DNA from: an uncultured archaeon
Lineage (GTDB): Archaea; Halobacteriota; Methanosarcinia; Methanosarcinales; Methanoperedenaceae
NCBI GenBank assembly: GCA_902386205.1
Contig: CABMIH010000057.1
Location: 1 to 64,000, forward strand
Direction: 5' to 3'
DNA: 64,000 nucleotides
This document shows, piece by piece, positions 19,104 to 28,842 of the stretch. The first letter of the stretch is position 1, and every line of letters starts with the position of its first letter. The notes beneath the pieces are model-generated. The model searched no databases. It saw only the letters and a list, made by a program, of their open reading frames with translations, and had not been told where the DNA came from. The translations under genes were made by a program, and so were the position numbers.

Positions 19104-20240
19104 TCACAATAATCCTATATTTGTCTTGCGTATGACCTCATCGTAATTCTTGTATCCGAGCATTTTTTCGATCATATCTGAATGCTTCCCTTTGATCTTA
19201 TTCAACTCTGATGAAGTATAATCCGTGATACCCTTGGCGAATATTTTCCCATCACTTTCTATTTCGATTATGTCGCCCCTGTCAAACTGGCCTTCCACCC
19301 CGACTATCCCCGAAGGCAAAAGCCCCATGCTCTTTCTAATGGCTTCCTCGGCGCCCCTGTCAACTGCTATCTTCCCCGACGCTTTTGAAAGTATTATCCA
19401 GCGCGTCCTGTTCTTTTTATATTTTCCATCACGCGCAAGGAATAGCGTCCCGATTTTTTCACCACTCACGATCCTGGCAACAACATTTTCGGCTGCGCTG
19501 TTAGCAATCACCATATGGCAGCCGGATATGGATGTAATTTTTGCCGCCTCTAACTTTGTTCTCATCCCGCCCACGCCTTTCGTACTTGTAGGGCTCCCAC
19601 CATAGCTCTCTATTTCAGGCGTGATTTTTTCTATAATGCTTATTAGCTGTGCATCTTCATTTTTCTTGGGGTTTTTGTTATATAAACCATCAATGTCGGA
19701 TAAAAGAATAAGGAGCTCAGCCTCGACCTTGCTTGCCACCATTGCGGAGAGTTTATCGTTATCCCCGAAGGTCGCTTCTATCTCGTGCACGCAGATAGGG
19801 TCGTTCTCATTAATGATAGGAATGACTCCGAATTCCAGGAGCTCTGAGATGCTATTGCGAAGGTTGAGATAAGTCATCCTGTTGGAGAATGCCTCATATG
19901 TAAGGAGAATCTGCGCCACTTTGAGGTTGTGTTTTTCAAAAGCCGCCTTCCACTCCTGCATGAGGATATTCTGGCCTACGGCTGCTGCCGCCTGCCGGAG
20001 CGGGATTTCTTTAGGGCGCGAAGTCATTTTCAGTTCCTCACATCCTATCCCGATGGCGCCTGAGCTTACGATGATAACGGTTCTTCCCTGTTCCCTGAGT
20101 CTGGTTACCTGCGAGGCAATGTCTTCAGTCAACCTCCGGTTAAAACTTCCATCCTTGTTGGAGAGTGACGAAGTTCCGATTTTCACCACTATTTTATTAA
20201 TATTTTTGAAAAGCTCTTTTCTATTAACAGCGGCGTCCAT
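19104..20240 (-). CDS. proB: Glutamate 5-kinase with PUA domain
   Basis: 378 residues. The amino-acid-kinase domain (to about residue 265) has VVKIGTSSLSN, the IVSSGAIGIG loop, NENDPI and the SPTSTKGVGGMRTKLEAAK segment; a C-terminal PUA domain follows (about 285-365). Phosphorylates glutamate for proline synthesis. Its ATG follows the proA stop with no gap, so the two are translated together. Confidence 0.95.
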   Translation of the reverse strand: MDAAVNRKELFKNINKIVVKIGTSSLSNKDGSFNRRLTEDIASQVTRLREQGRTVIIVSSGAIGIGCEELKMTSRPKEIPLRQAAAAVGQNILMQEWKAAFEKHNLKVAQILLTYEAFSNRMTYLNLRNSISELLEFGVIPIINENDPICVHEIEATFGDNDKLSAMVASKVEAELLILLSDIDGLYNKNPKKNEDAQLISIIEKITPEIESYGGSPTSTKGVGGMRTKLEAAKITSISGCHMVIANSAAENVVARIVSGEKIGTLFLARDGKYKKNRTRWIILSKASGKIAVDRGAEEAIRKSMGLLPSGIVGVEGQFDRGDIIEIESDGKIFAKGITDYTSSELNKIKGKHSDMIEKMLGYKNYDEVIRKTNIGLL

Positions 20241-21596
20241 CTAATCCCTGGCCATTTTTTGAGAGAGGCTTGAATTTAATTTCCTGTGTGTGTACTTCCT
20301 GGCGTTCTTTCCAACATAATCAGCCACTTTATGGCCGTTTCCGAGAAGTGCATATTTGTATATCAAAAGCCCTTCCATACCTACCGGGCCGCGGGCGTGA
20401 ATCTTGTTCGTGCTGATACCGACCTCTGCTCCTTTGCCGTACCTGAAGCCGTCTGCAAACCGCGTTGAGGCATTCCACATCACGCTGGATGAGTCCACAA
20501 GATCTATGAATTTACAGGCAGTGGTCTTGTTTTCAGTAACGATAGCATCGGTATGATGTGAGCCGTATTTGTTTATATGATCAATAGCTTCTTCCGTCGA
20601 ATCCACGATCCTGATCGAAAGAATGAGGTCGTTATACTCTGTTCTCCAGTCCTCTTCAGTGGCATGGAGCATGGCTTTCAGGAATCCCATGCCGGCAAGG
20701 ATATCGAATGAAAACTTGTCACACCTGAGTTCTACACCTGCTGCGTCGTATTTCTTTCCCATTATCGGCAGGAATGTTCCTGCTATATCCTTATGAACAA
20801 GCAGCGTTTCCATCGCGTTGCAGACGGCGGGATACTGTACCTTGGCGTCATAGCATACATCGAGCGCTTTTTCCATATCTGCTTCCCTGTCCACGTACAC
20901 ATGGCATATGCCTGAAGAGTGGCCAAGCACAGGGATACGGGTATTATCCTGTATGTATTTCACGAACTCGTTTGAACCCCTCGGGATGAGGAGATTTATG
21001 TACTCGTCGAGTTTTAGCATCTCGTTGACCTCTTCCCTTGTTTCCATGAGGGCGAATGCCCCGGCAGGCATGCCTTCCGTGCTCTCGATGGCATTTACAA
21101 GAACGTCAAAGATAGTCCTGTTGGAATGCGCCGCTTCGCTTCCGCCCTTGAAGATGGTGGCATTGCCGCTTTTTAAGCACAGCGCCATTATCTGGGGTAC
21201 GACATCTGGACGGGATTCAAAGATTACACCGATCAATCCTATCGGGCAGCTTACCTGGTACAACTCAAGTCCGTTATCAAGCTCAAGGGCAGAAAGAGTT
21301 TTCCCGACCGGGTCTTCGAATTTGATGACATCCTTTATGCCTGTTATCATTTCGTCTATCTTTGTGTCATCAACTTTCAGCCTTTTTGCAAGAGATTTTG
21401 AAAGCTTCCCTGCCTCTACGAGTTTTTCTGCTGCTTCAAGGTCTTTCTTGTTGGCAAGGATTATCTTTTCCCTTTTTGAGTCAAGGGCTTCAGCCATTGC
21501 TGCAAGGGCTCTGTCCTTTAAGACGCCTGGCACGCTTGCGAGGGGGATTGAGGCGGATTTTGCAAGTTTTACTTTGGTAAGGATATTTGAGGACAT
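20241..21596 (-). CDS. proA: Gamma-glutamyl phosphate reductase
   Basis: 451-residue NADPH-dependent reductase that makes glutamate semialdehyde. Seen: IGVIFESRPDVVPQ, GNATIFKGGSEA, the catalytic Cys region in YPAVCNAMETLLVH, and the C-terminal RGPVGMEGL. About 30 residues longer than many bacterial ProA, with the extra length near the C-terminus. First gene of the proA-proB pair. Proline synthesis in many methanogens runs by another route, so this pair is a useful marker. Confidence 0.95.
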   Translation of the reverse strand: MSSNILTKVKLAKSASIPLASVPGVLKDRALAAMAEALDSKREKIILANKKDLEAAEKLVEAGKLSKSLAKRLKVDDTKIDEMITGIKDVIKFEDPVGKTLSALELDNGLELYQVSCPIGLIGVIFESRPDVVPQIMALCLKSGNATIFKGGSEAAHSNRTIFDVLVNAIESTEGMPAGAFALMETREEVNEMLKLDEYINLLIPRGSNEFVKYIQDNTRIPVLGHSSGICHVYVDREADMEKALDVCYDAKVQYPAVCNAMETLLVHKDIAGTFLPIMGKKYDAAGVELRCDKFSFDILAGMGFLKAMLHATEEDWRTEYNDLILSIRIVDSTEEAIDHINKYGSHHTDAIVTENKTTACKFIDLVDSSSVMWNASTRFADGFRYGKGAEVGISTNKIHARGPVGMEGLLIYKYALLGNGHKVADYVGKNARKYTHRKLNSSLSQKMARD

Positions 21597-21674
21597 GATC
21601 GAGTGTGATTTGTTGGTTATATTTTTGGAACTTTATATCCTTTTATTGCTTATAGTTATTTTCGTATTTAACCT

Positions 21675-21938
21675 TCAGATAACTTCCATATCCAGCCCGT
21701 ACTCCTCAAAAGCCTCAAAATCACTATCACCAGTTATCAGGCGCTTATTGTTAGCAATACATGTTGCAGCGATCAGCAAATCCTTTATTTTCGGCGTTTT
21801 TCCCACTTTCTTCAAATCCTTAACAATATTTCCACCGATTCGTCCCGCCTTTTTATTAAAATCACACACTGGAAGGTTGTCCAGCGTTATCACTTCTTTC
21901 TCTTTTAAATCAAATCCATTTCTGGAACTCCTCTTCAA
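21675..21938 (-). pseudogene. vapC: VapC (PIN) toxin lacking its N-terminal part
   Basis: 87 codons matching only the last two thirds of a PIN toxin: CDFNKKAGRIGGNIVKDLKKVGKT, DLLIAATCIANN and RLITGDSDFEAF carry the downstream acidic motifs. The N-terminal strand with the first catalytic Asp (usually LDTxxLI) is missing, and the frame starts inside the end of vapB. An internal deletion of about 50 codons best explains this. A toxin without the first Asp should be inactive. Confidence 0.65.
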
Positions 21939-22125
21939 CTTTTTTAATCTCTGCTTTCAGAACATTTTTTTCTCTGTTATTTCTGCTTCCAAATCCGATT
22001 TCCAGTGTCTTTATATTTCCTTTACCTTTTATTATCTCACCCAAAATTTCTGAAAAACTCCTACTGCTTTTGATTTTTAGAAGTTCTTTATAAACGTCGT
22101 CCGAAACTGCAATGGTTCTTTCCAT
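21910..22125 (-). CDS. vapB: VapB-family antitoxin
   Basis: 71 residues of the archaeal VapB type: MERTIAVSDDVYKELLKIK and RSFSEILGEII make the ribbon-helix-helix-like DNA-binding part, and EEEFQKW the toxin-binding tail, possibly clipped by the deletion that damaged vapC. An AT-rich TATA-like stretch precedes it at about 22131-22150. The neutral expectation is that it survives as a relict of a disabled module. Confidence 0.7.
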   Translation of the reverse strand: MERTIAVSDDVYKELLKIKSSRSFSEILGEIIKGKGNIKTLEIGFGSRNNREKNVLKAEIKKVEEEFQKWI

Positions 22126-22196
22126 AAATATGTATATACAATTATTGTGTATTAAATTTTCTATCTAATCGTTTTATTTAAATATATCAGTATACT

Positions 22197-22778
22197 TCAT
22201 CTTACTTCTCCCAGCCGTTTCTGGATAAGCTTCTTTAACTCCCCTATCATCCCTTTCTTTGCGCTCACAGGCACTACGCTGTCGATCCATTGCTTCCAGG
22301 GAGGAGTCATGCCAAGCCTCTCTGCGATCCCGTTAAGCGTGCTGTCCACATCATCGACTTTATCTATTTTGTTCGCTGCCACGATCACATGAATATCCAG
22401 TTCATGCAAAAACTCAAAAAGCTCAACCTCTACTGGCACTTCGTTCCTCCCGTTCCACCTGTCCACGATCTCTGCAAAGGACGTTGCATTCACGACCATC
22501 ACCGCAAGCACGATATTCTTTGCATTCTTCTCTAAATAATGGACTATGTTATCCTTGATCGCTTCCTGGCTTTCATCTGTTGCGCCTCTCATGAACCCGA
22601 AACCCGGCATATCGGTGACCTGGAAATTCTTATAAGGGATATGCCGGGGTTTCCTTGTCACACCGGGGCGCTTACCTGCCGGGAGTTTCTTACCCGTCAG
22701 GGCTGTGACCAGGGTGGATTTTCCCACATTGGAGCGGCCAACGAATATTATCTCTTTCATGACCAGGTGCATAACCAA
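22197..22778 (-). CDS. engB: Ribosome-associated GTPase EngB
   Basis: 193-residue small GTPase of the TrmE-Era-EngA-EngB group, involved in large-subunit assembly. P-loop GRSNVGKST, switch region RPGVTRKPRHIPY, G3 DMPGFGFM and G4 NKIDKV are all present. A start at the Met immediately before KEIIFVGRS (near 22760) is as likely as the ATG at 22778. Confidence 0.9.
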   Translation of the reverse strand: MVMHLVMKEIIFVGRSNVGKSTLVTALTGKKLPAGKRPGVTRKPRHIPYKNFQVTDMPGFGFMRGATDESQEAIKDNIVHYLEKNAKNIVLAVMVVNATSFAEIVDRWNGRNEVPVEVELFEFLHELDIHVIVAANKIDKVDDVDSTLNGIAERLGMTPPWKQWIDSVVPVSAKKGMIGELKKLIQKRLGEVR

Positions 22779-22922
22779 GATGTTATAAAAATCTTTTTAT
22801 ACCGGATTTCTTGAACATTAATATATTATTTCTTTTTCAAAAAATATTTATATTATAAGTGTAATTATTTATTCGACATATCTTTACATGAAGGAGACTT
22901 TACATGAAGGAGATGAAACACA

Positions 22923-23516
22923 ATGTCTTTACTAAATAAAAATACATTTTTCGTTAAAGAGCATGTGGGCTATTTCAAAGCAGCAAATGCTTATGACGTG
23001 CTTGACCCCGCGACCGGGCAAATTATCGGCACGGTACGTGAGACGATACCGAATTTCTTTATCAAATTTCTCAAGTTCACAAGAATGAAAACAAGCCTTC
23101 CCTTCACTGTGGACATCTTCGATGATGACGGGAAAAAGCTTATGACCCTCAAGCGCGGTTTTACGCTGTTTCGGTCAAGCGTGAACGTTCTTGGGGCAAA
23201 CGACCAGAAACTGGGCCGTTATCAACAGCGTCTGCTTTCACTTGGGGGAAAGTTCGAGATCCATGACAGTACCGACCAGCCTATCGCTATGCTCCAGGGC
23301 GATTGGAAGGGATGGAATTTCACCTTTAAAGACAAACAGGGACGCGAGCTTGCAAAAGTGACAAAAAAATGGGCAGGGCTTGGGAAAGAACTGTTCACAT
23401 CTGCTGATAATTATGCAGTGGATGTGAATCCCCAGGTCACAGAGCAAGGATTAAAGATGCTTGTCCTGTCAGCTGCTTTCTGCGTTGACATGGTGCTCAA
23501 GGAAGGCGGGCGATGA
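22923..23516 (+). CDS. LURP-one / scramblase-related (DUF567-like) protein
   Basis: 197 residues of the beta-rich tubby-like LURP-one fold: repeated short strands (AYDVLDPATGQIIGTVRE, FTVDIFDDDGKKLMTLKRG, KFEIHDSTDQPIAMLQGDW) and the typical ending KKWAGLGKELFTSADNYAVDV followed by one hydrophobic helix. Biochemical role unknown; relatives are called phospholipid-scramblase-related. A direct repeat of CATGAAGGAGA lies just upstream (22888-22913), the second copy including the likely SD. Convergent with hemD. Confidence 0.75.
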   Translation: MSLLNKNTFFVKEHVGYFKAANAYDVLDPATGQIIGTVRETIPNFFIKFLKFTRMKTSLPFTVDIFDDDGKKLMTLKRGFTLFRSSVNVLGANDQKLGRYQQRLLSLGGKFEIHDSTDQPIAMLQGDWKGWNFTFKDKQGRELAKVTKKWAGLGKELFTSADNYAVDVNPQVTEQGLKMLVLSAAFCVDMVLKEGGR

Positions 23517-23571
23517 AACCGGAAATAAGACTCTACTAAAAAAGAGGTTTTTTCTGCGATATTTACTGTAT

Positions 23572-24345
23572 TTAACAATCATGCTCCCTGCATTCCCTTA
23601 GCAGTTCCTCGAAAGTGTAACGTTCTGGCATTACCCCGACCCTTACCCCGAACCCCGATAATGTCTCCGCAGTGGGCTTTCCGATAGCTGCAATGGTCTT
23701 TTCGTTCATTATCCTGATAATCTTTTCCTTTATTCCCATTTCGTCTGCTATCGCCATGAAATTCCTGACCATCATCGAACTTGTAAATGCAAATATGTCA
23801 ATTTCTCCTGAGAGCACCTGTTCCAGGAGCTTCCTGTGCCTCTCGTCCCGCGGGGTTATTATCTGGTAAACCTGCGTCTCATGAACCACTGCCCCTTTGT
23901 CCAGAAGCCCCTTCACAAGTTCGGGCGCGCCGTGGCTGCTCCTTGCTATTTCGATGACTTTCCCTTCTATCCCTGTAAGGTGGTCAACAAGCCCTTGCGA
24001 ACTGTATGATCCAGGTATCATACTTACCCTGACCCCGTTTTTTAAAAGGGCATTTTCAGTCTTTGGGCCGATCGCAACGACATCTGTTTTATTAAGCTGC
24101 TCAATGAATTCTGAGGGATCATCCAGTTTTAAAAGCGTGAACTCAACGCCATTGGCGCTTGTGAATATCACGTAATCCACTTCCCCGCCCATGATCCGTT
24201 CCACAAATCCCCCGAAATTTGAATCGGTCTTATCCAGTACATCGATCATGGGCACGGCAATAACATTGAATCCCGCGGATCTGGCAAGTTTGATGGACTC
24301 TTCAAGATACCCAGCCGGTCTCATTATGGCGATGGATTTCATCAT
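23572..24345 (-). CDS. hemD: Uroporphyrinogen-III synthase
   Basis: 257 residues with the weakly conserved HemD pattern: SIAIMRP at the start, VDYVIFTSANGVEF, VVAIGPKTENAL, and FAFTSSMMVRNF in the second lobe, ending in the expected YTFEELL. Cyclises hydroxymethylbilane to uroporphyrinogen III. A longer frame exists upstream but would lie inside cobA; ATG at 24345 overlaps the cobA stop (TAATG), so it is translationally coupled. Last gene of hemL-hemC-cobA-hemD. Confidence 0.9.
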   Translation of the reverse strand: MMKSIAIMRPAGYLEESIKLARSAGFNVIAVPMIDVLDKTDSNFGGFVERIMGGEVDYVIFTSANGVEFTLLKLDDPSEFIEQLNKTDVVAIGPKTENALLKNGVRVSMIPGSYSSQGLVDHLTGIEGKVIEIARSSHGAPELVKGLLDKGAVVHETQVYQIITPRDERHRKLLEQVLSGEIDIFAFTSSMMVRNFMAIADEMGIKEKIIRIMNEKTIAAIGKPTAETLSGFGVRVGVMPERYTFEELLRECREHDC

Positions 24346-25112
24346 TATCCTTTTGAGAGCACCTTGTGGAGTTTGACTACATCCCCTATGACAGTTATTG
24401 CGGGCGCTTTGACTTTCCTCTTCCTGCACAGTTCTACTATATCTGCTAAAGTCCCTGTTGTAACGCGCTGGTCGGGGCGCGTACCTCTTTCTATGACAGC
24501 CACCGGCGTATCTATGGATTTCCCGTGTTTTAACAGTTCTTTTACATTGCGCTCAAGCATGCTGACACCCATCAGGATGACAAGCGTTCCCTCAAACCTC
24601 GAAAGGAGTTCCCAATCAAGGGCAGTTTCTTCTTTTGTCGGGTCCTCATGGCCTGTGATAAAAGTCACCATTGAAGCAAAATCCCTGTGGGTAACCGGGA
24701 TCCCGGCATACGCAGGGACTGCTATGGCCGATGTAATGCCCGGCACAACCTCGACCTCGATTCCCTCTTCTGCAAGGGTCTGGGCTTCCTCGCCCCCGCG
24801 CCCGAAAAGATAAGGGTCTCCGCCTTTTAAGCGCACCACGATCTTTCCTTCCTTTGCCCTCTTGACCAGTAATTCATTAATCTGCCATTGTGAAAGTTTG
24901 TGGTTCCCGGCGTATTTCCCAACATCTATTTTTTCTGCGGATTCTGGCAGCATTCCAAGAATCGCTTCACCCGGAAGCTGATCAAACAGTACGACCTCTG
25001 CGCTTTCGATAAGCCGTTTGGCTTTTATTGTTAAAAGCTCAGGATCTCCGGGACCTGAACCTACAAGATACACTTTACCTTTAATACCTGATTGGATTTT
25101 CGATTTAGCCAT
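24345..25112 (-). CDS. cobA: Uroporphyrinogen-III C-methyltransferase (SUMT)
   Basis: 255-residue SAM-dependent methyltransferase that makes precorrin-2, the branch point to siroheme, coenzyme F430, cobamides and the alternative (Ahb) heme route. Family motifs: VYLVGSGPGDPELLTIKA, VVRLKGGDPYLFGRGGEEA and VVPGITSA. Overlaps hemC at its start by 8 bases and hemD at its end. Confidence 0.95.
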   Translation of the reverse strand: MAKSKIQSGIKGKVYLVGSGPGDPELLTIKAKRLIESAEVVLFDQLPGEAILGMLPESAEKIDVGKYAGNHKLSQWQINELLVKRAKEGKIVVRLKGGDPYLFGRGGEEAQTLAEEGIEVEVVPGITSAIAVPAYAGIPVTHRDFASMVTFITGHEDPTKEETALDWELLSRFEGTLVILMGVSMLERNVKELLKHGKSIDTPVAVIERGTRPDQRVTTGTLADIVELCRKRKVKAPAITVIGDVVKLHKVLSKG

Positions 25113-26058
25113 GTTTTCCTCTTTTTGCTGCGAATATTTTTACCGCTTCGTCAACGAGTACTCCTCCGCCTCTTTGTTTCAACTCGTTCCCGATGCGTTT
25201 CGCTTCGTATTCATATTCGGCAGGATTTATAAATTCATCTATTTTTACATGGCGTTTACCGTCTGTTGAAAGGACTTCTGTGCGCACATGGATCTTATCG
25301 CCCTCTGTTCGTGCGAAAGCCCCGATAGGTACAAGACAGCCCCCGCCCAGTATCCCGATAATGATACGTTCGATCCTCGTTTCAATACGCGTATTTTCAT
25401 CATCAAGCTGCCGTACCGCTTTTTCAGCGTCAGAGTCTTTCCTTGTAATTATCACCACAGTGCCCTGGTTCGCCGATGGCACAAAATCGTCAGGGTTCAA
25501 ACGCTCTCCCGGAATGTCCCATTTCATACGTTCAAGGCCTGCTTCTGCAAGAAGTATCCCGTCGTACTGCCCTTCCCTGAGTTTCCGAAGACGCGTATCG
25601 ATATTCCCGCGCAGGTCTTTGATCTCAAGGTCAGGCCTGAACCGCAAAAGCTGGGAGCGCCTCCGGAGGCTTGTTGTCCCGATAACTGCTCTATCAGGCA
25701 GGTCTTTTAATTTAGTCCCGTCACGCGTGAGCAGGAAATCGTAAGGAGAATCGCGTTTCATAACAGCAGCAATAGTAAGTTCCACCGGGCGCTCGGTGGG
25801 GACGTCCTTCATACTGTGAACACCTATATCGATCTCACCTGAAAGCATCCTATCGTCAATCTCGCGAACGAAGGCCCCGACCCCGGCAATCTGGTAGAGG
25901 GGTCTGTCTGTGAACGTATCGCCGCTTGTCTTGATTATCTTGAGTTCTGTCCTGACGCCTTTTTCTGCAAGCAGGCCGGATACGAGGTTCGCCTGCGCAA
26001 GGGCAAGTTTACTGCCCCTTGTCCCTATGATGAACGGGCTTGATGATGCGTTTTTCAT
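25105..26058 (-). CDS. hemC: Porphobilinogen deaminase
   Basis: 317 residues. Forms hydroxymethylbilane from four porphobilinogens. [14 protein letters not shown] opens the protein, [11 protein letters not shown] contains the substrate-binding Lys/Asp pair, and [12 protein letters not shown] carries the cysteine that binds the dipyrromethane cofactor. Overlaps hemL by 4 bases (ATGA). Confidence 0.95.
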   Translation of the reverse strand: MKNASSSPFIIGTRGSKLALAQANLVSGLLAEKGVRTELKIIKTSGDTFTDRPLYQIAGVGAFVREIDDRMLSGEIDIGVHSMKDVPTERPVELTIAAVMKRDSPYDFLLTRDGTKLKDLPDRAVIGTTSLRRRSQLLRFRPDLEIKDLRGNIDTRLRKLREGQYDGILLAEAGLERMKWDIPGERLNPDDFVPSANQGTVVIITRKDSDAEKAVRQLDDENTRIETRIERIIIGILGGGCLVPIGAFARTEGDKIHVRTEVLSTDGKRHVKIDEFINPAEYEYEAKRIGNELKQRGGGVLVDEAVKIFAAKRGKHG

Positions 26059-27320
26059 TTCAGGTTCCTTTGATATGCCTGAACAGTCTTATCTATATCG
26101 TCCTGTGAGTGGGCAAGTGATAAAAAGTTCGTCTCATATTGCGAAGGGGGAAGGAAGATACCGTCAGAAAGCATTTTCCTGAAGAATACGTTAAACTTTT
26201 CTTTATCGCATTTTAACGCGTCCTGGTAATCGTATGGCATATCCCCGAAGAACACCTTGAACATGCTTGAGACACCGCTGATGCTGTAATCCAGCCCCAT
26301 GTCGCTTATTACATCCGATAGCGCTCTTCGCATGGATTCACCCGCTTTGTTCACTTTTTCATGAACTTTTTCTTTCTTCAGGGTATTGATAACTGCAAGC
26401 CCCGCGGCCATTGATACCGGGCTGCCGTTGAAGGTTCCGGCCTGGTACACCGCCCCTGCGGGTGAGATGTTCCCCATTATTTCACGCTTTCCTCCTATGA
26501 CGCCTATGTGGAAGCCTCCGCCAAGGATTTTACCAAGCGTGGTCATGTCGGGCGTTATCCCATAATATTCCTGCGCGCCTCCCATAGCAAGGCGGAAACC
26601 TGTGATGACCTCGTCAAATATAAGAACGATATCATTTTCTTTTGTCACTGAACGGACATCCTGCAAGTAGCCTTTTTTTGGAAGTATGGGGCCGATATTC
26701 CCGAGGACGGGTTCAATTATGACCGCTGCAACATCTTCCCTGTGGGTCTTGATCGCTTCTGTCATTGCCTCTATATCGTTATAAGGTACCTGCAATGTGT
26801 TTTTTGTGAAATCCGCCGGCACGCCTGCCGAATCGGGAGTGCCAAGCGTTGTTGCTCCAGAGCCTGCTTTCACAAGCGCAGCGTCGTGTGCGCCGTGGAA
26901 TCCTCCTTCTATCTTGATGAACTTGTTCTTTCCTGTGAAACCCCTTGCAGCCCGAAGCGCCCCCATTGTGGCTTCAGTCCCTGTCGAGACAAACCGCACC
27001 ATGTCAATGCTTGAGTAAAGCTTTATGATCTCCCTGGCGAGAGACACTTCAAGTTCTGACGGGGTCCCGTAAAGCCAGCCATCCTCAAGCTGCCTGACAA
27101 CAGCGTCTTTTATTGCCGGATGGTTATGACCCAGAAGGAGCGGGCCGTAGCCCATGACGTAATCGATATACTCGTTGCCATCAATATCGGTTATCTTTGA
27201 ACCATTCGCACGTTTCGTGTAAAAAGGATACGGTTTTATGGCCCGAACAGGACTGCTTACGCCTCCCGGAAGGAGTTTCTTTGCTTCATCGAATAATTTT
27301 CTTGATTTCTCGGTGTTCAT
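26055..27320 (-). CDS. hemL: Glutamate-1-semialdehyde 2,1-aminomutase
   Basis: 421-residue PLP enzyme that makes 5-aminolevulinate in the C5 pathway. Signatures: [40 protein letters not shown], and the PLP lysine in [11 protein letters not shown]. First gene of the tetrapyrrole operon; hemA and hemB are not in the window. The 124-base gap to the divergent cytochrome gene holds the promoters of both. Confidence 0.95.
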   Translation of the reverse strand: MNTEKSRKLFDEAKKLLPGGVSSPVRAIKPYPFYTKRANGSKITDIDGNEYIDYVMGYGPLLLGHNHPAIKDAVVRQLEDGWLYGTPSELEVSLAREIIKLYSSIDMVRFVSTGTEATMGALRAARGFTGKNKFIKIEGGFHGAHDAALVKAGSGATTLGTPDSAGVPADFTKNTLQVPYNDIEAMTEAIKTHREDVAAVIIEPVLGNIGPILPKKGYLQDVRSVTKENDIVLIFDEVITGFRLAMGGAQEYYGITPDMTTLGKILGGGFHIGVIGGKREIMGNISPAGAVYQAGTFNGSPVSMAAGLAVINTLKKEKVHEKVNKAGESMRRALSDVISDMGLDYSISGVSSMFKVFFGDMPYDYQDALKCDKEKFNVFFRKMLSDGIFLPPSQYETNFLSLAHSQDDIDKTVQAYQRNLK

Positions 27321-27444
27321 GGATTATCAAAATGAGAGGATGACGTAATATAATTTGTGATTTAGCGACACACAATGTCCAGAATAAAAAACGAAAGTAT
27401 AATATACATTGCACGATAGGTATTGAGATAGATGGTGTTATGGT

Positions 27445-28383
27445 ATGAGAATCATAAGAATGACAATTATGCTCATTGTTCTGGCCGCAATATTTACGAC
27501 GGCAGCATATGCAGCGGAAGCAAATTTTTCAGCGTCTTCCCTGACAGCGAAAGATGTAGATTGTAAAAAATGCCATACGGATACTCCGCATGTGATCCAC
27601 GCCAATAAATCTGTGGACTGCGTCCAATGCCACGGGGATAAACTTTCTGTGGCGATACCGCAATGCACGAAATGCCATGACGGGCCGATCCACCAGGTAC
27701 ATGCAGGGAAAGTGGCCACCCAGACTTGTTCATACTGCCATAAAAACATTGAGGGGGTCCATAATGCCCTGACCAGCGATGCAGTATGTTCCCACTGCCA
27801 CAAAGACCTCATCACGGTGCACGGGCAGGATAATTCGTGCACAAAATGCCACAAAACCCCGCCAAATATCGTTAAACCAGTGAAATCACCGGAAATGGTT
27901 CTTATATGTCAGGACTGCCATCCGGCAACCAGCGTGGCGACGATACACGGTGACGTCACTAACAAAACTGGGTGCTATGAGTGCCACAAAGGAACATCAA
28001 AAGCCCAGGGCAGCGAGGTACCACACATCATCCACGCTACGAAAGTAGAATGCAAGGGGTGCCATGAAGAGAACGGAAAGGTTGTCGTGCCGCAATGCAC
28101 ACGATGCCATGATATTGATGCACTTCACGCATTTAACAAGATAGGGAGATTGAACTCGCAAAGCGGATTAAGGTGCTCGATATGCCATCCGGAGATATCC
28201 CAGGCGTCGGGCCCACAAGCTGCACAGCCCACACAGGCCACACAGGCACAATCGCCTGCGGAAACAATCAAAGCCGAATCCACACCCCAGGGGACAGGCG
28301 GGGCAAAAATCCCGGGATTTGGAGCCGCACTTACAATAGGGATACTGATCACGGGATACATGTTCAGAAGACGGATGAACTGA
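27445..28383 (+). CDS. Multiheme c-type cytochrome (11 CxxCH) with PGF-CTERM-like anchor
   Basis: 312 residues. An N-terminal signal peptide ends near the AYAAEA site; eleven CxxCH heme-binding motifs follow between residues about 38 and 255 (the first CKKCH, the last CSICH). A Gln/Ala/Thr-rich linker leads to IPGFGAALTIGILITGYMFRRR, the PGF-hydrophobic-basic arrangement of an archaeosortase sorting signal. It should sit on the outer face of the membrane or S-layer and carry electrons, as in extracellular electron transfer by ANME archaea. Divergent from hemL; a TATA-like TATAATATA lies near 27400. Not a recognised named cytochrome. Confidence 0.9.
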   Translation: MRIIRMTIMLIVLAAIFTTAAYAAEANFSASSLTAKDVDCKKCHTDTPHVIHANKSVDCVQCHGDKLSVAIPQCTKCHDGPIHQVHAGKVATQTCSYCHKNIEGVHNALTSDAVCSHCHKDLITVHGQDNSCTKCHKTPPNIVKPVKSPEMVLICQDCHPATSVATIHGDVTNKTGCYECHKGTSKAQGSEVPHIIHATKVECKGCHEENGKVVVPQCTRCHDIDALHAFNKIGRLNSQSGLRCSICHPEISQASGPQAAQPTQATQAQSPAETIKAESTPQGTGGAKIPGFGAALTIGILITGYMFRRRMN

Positions 28384-28394
28384 TCATCCCGTCT
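28369..28394. terminator. Hairpin terminator between convergent genes
   Basis: Stem AGACGGATGA / TCATCCCGTCT with one bulged base, followed by TTTTTATTTTTGG. It overlaps the stop codon of the cytochrome gene and lies just before the end of the convergent Toprim gene. Confidence 0.65.
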
Positions 28395-28416
28395 TTTTAT
28401 TTTTGGAATATTACTC

Positions 28417-28842
28417 TTAAAATCCGGTAATACCGTGGATCTCATATCTTAGCTTTTTTACGTAATTGTTGAGGCTTTCAATATCTTTGATTCTTTTTTT
28501 CACAAGAGACCCTATCCTTGACCGTATATCAGTGTTGGGCATAATCCCATAAGAAAGAAGATGCTGTATAATTTTGTGCGCCACGATACCGCCTTTTTTA
28601 TCCCAGTCCGTTAACAGGACTATCTTTTTGCCGCTCTTTGATAAAAGTTCAGTGAATTCAAGCAGGGGCTGCTGGGAAGCAAGTTTTATCTCACCATTTA
28701 TTCCAAGGTACCTTAGGGAGTCCATGTCTTTTTTCCCCTCAACTACAATGATCGCCCCATCTTCAGCCAGCGCCCGGAGTTCTAAAAGGGTCTCCTCGAT
28801 CTTCTCCAGGCGTTCTATGTCTTCGAGTGTTCGGGTGTTCAT
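28417..28842 (-). CDS. Toprim-domain protein
   Basis: 141 residues containing a single Toprim domain: IIVVEGKKDMDSLRYLGI carries the conserved Glu, and VLLTDWDKKG the DxD-type metal site. Small stand-alone archaeal Toprim proteins resemble RNase M5/primase-type nucleases; the exact substrate is unknown. The start overlaps the DUF167 gene (ATGA), so both are made from one transcript. Confidence 0.8.
   Translation of the reverse strand: MNTRTLEDIERLEKIEETLLELRALAEDGAIIVVEGKKDMDSLRYLGINGEIKLASQQPLLEFTELLSKSGKKIVLLTDWDKKGGIVAHKIIQHLLSYGIMPNTDIRSRIGSLVKKRIKDIESLNNYVKKLRYEIHGITGF

Noticed and set aside
20908-22053. 381-codon plus-strand frame opposite proA
   Set aside because: Antisense to well-conserved proA and vapBC; composition is that of a mirrored coding frame, with no SD.
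21675-22125. Functional toxin-antitoxin pair
   Set aside because: The toxin lacks the first catalytic Asp region and its reading frame begins inside the antitoxin gene.
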